From contig JADFLK010000146.1 of assembly GCA_022564455.1 (NCBI GenBank), forward strand, positions 1 to 6,056: a stretch of DNA of 6,056 nucleotides, given 5' to 3'. The translations under genes and the position numbers were made by a program. This stretch comes from Bacteroidota bacterium. GTDB taxonomy: Bacteria > Bacteroidota > Rhodothermia > Rhodothermales > Rubricoccaceae. Below, one piece after another: positions 5,888 to 6,056 of this stretch. Positions within the stretch are counted from its first letter, which is position 1. Each line of letters opens with the position of its first letter. Under the pieces are notes generated by a model. It saw nothing but the letters and a program-made list of their open reading frames with translations. It made no database searches and was not told the DNA's origin.

Positions 5888-5911
5888 CCGGAACGCAACC
5901 CTCCGTTCCGG
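5888..5911. promoter_or_regulatory. Candidate operator: 8-bp inverted repeat
   Basis: CCGGAACG at 5888-5895 and CGTTCCGG at 5904-5911 are perfect inverted repeats with an 8-base spacer, 54-77 bases upstream of the fused beta-oxidation gene. The 24-base dyad suits a dimeric regulator, and beta-oxidation genes are often controlled by TetR- or GntR-type repressors sensing acyl-CoA; which protein, if any, binds here is unknown. No T-run follows on either strand, which argues against an intrinsic terminator. A separate TTCCGGAA palindrome occurs at 5953-5960. Confidence 0.35.
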
Positions 5912-5971
5912 TCATTTGAGGCTCTTGTTGTAGCCGTGGGAGGTGGATGGGTTTCCGGAATAGGCACAGCC

Positions 5972-6003
5972 TCGTAGGGGCGATTCATGAATCGCCCCTA
6001 CGA
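5972..6003. repeat. Perfect 32-bp palindrome (copy B)
   Basis: The left half (5972-5987, TCGTAGGGGCGATTCA) is the exact reverse complement of the right half (5988-6003), with no spacer. Its GTAGGGGCGA and TCGCCCCTAC arms are shared with the hairpin at 3367-3395, while the inner bases differ (ATTCATGAAT here, CCCGACGGG there). It is intergenic, 138 bases upstream of the fused gene. An ATG in its centre opens a reading frame running opposite to nothing recognisable, which is spurious. Confidence 0.9.
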
Positions 6004-6056
6004 AAGGGTCACCCCTAACAAAGGCAACTCATCACACAGCCGACACTGCTTTCCCA

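Larger units (their letters stand above)
5835..6056. other. Gene-free right edge
   Basis: These 222 bases hold the upstream region of the fused beta-oxidation gene, the two dyads and the 32-bp palindrome described separately. I see no open reading frame with recognisable protein content on either strand, no tRNA-like fold and no terminator with a T-run. Whatever gene lies beyond the right edge does not visibly extend into the window. Confidence 0.6.

Noticed and set aside
5512..5988. A minus-strand frame starting at the ATG in the 32-bp palindrome
   Set aside because: It begins in a repeat and overlaps the start of the fused gene in another frame, with no recognisable protein content.

Overview
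The window is about 6 kb of GC-rich bacterial chromosome, probably from a free-living heterotroph. Taxonomy cannot be fixed from the sequence alone. Only one of five genes has a recognisable Shine-Dalgarno sequence, and two of the small proteins (TfoX-like, four-helix membrane protein) resemble families I know mainly from Bacteroidota-like and environmental genomes. The fused beta-oxidation enzyme has the domain order of Bacillus FadN rather than E. coli FadB. A GC-rich Bacteroidota/Rhodothermota relative, Acidobacteriota or a similar lineage would all fit; this is inference.

Layout. From 1 to about 1000 there are two small minus-strand genes, a TfoX/Sxy N-terminal-domain protein (83-412) and an uncharacterised four-helix membrane protein (577-1002). 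A divergent gene (1087-2010, plus) encodes an AraC-type regulator with a C-terminal GyrI-like effector-binding domain. It converges on a minus-strand beta-oxidation unit: a fused 3-hydroxyacyl-CoA dehydrogenase/enoyl-CoA hydratase (3408-5834) followed by a thiolase (2149-3342). Together these two enzymes would carry out the last three steps of each beta-oxidation cycle. Dyad symmetries upstream of the fused gene are candidate control sites.

The most informative oddity lies between the thiolase and the AraC gene. Positions 2013-2148 hold the broken tail of a second, diverged thiolase gene. It matches the intact tail almost residue for residue, differs mainly at third codon positions, and is interrupted by a 29-base insertion. 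This looks like a scar of replacement or rearrangement at a thiolase locus. Two perfect palindromes sharing GTAGGGGCGA / TCGCCCCTAC arms, one between the fused gene and the thiolase gene and one near the right edge, belong to a dispersed intergenic palindrome family.

I see no CRISPR array, rRNA, tRNA, transposase, phage gene or defence system, and no convincing new multi-gene system. No stretch of more than 300 bases is without a gene; the longest is the 222-base right edge.
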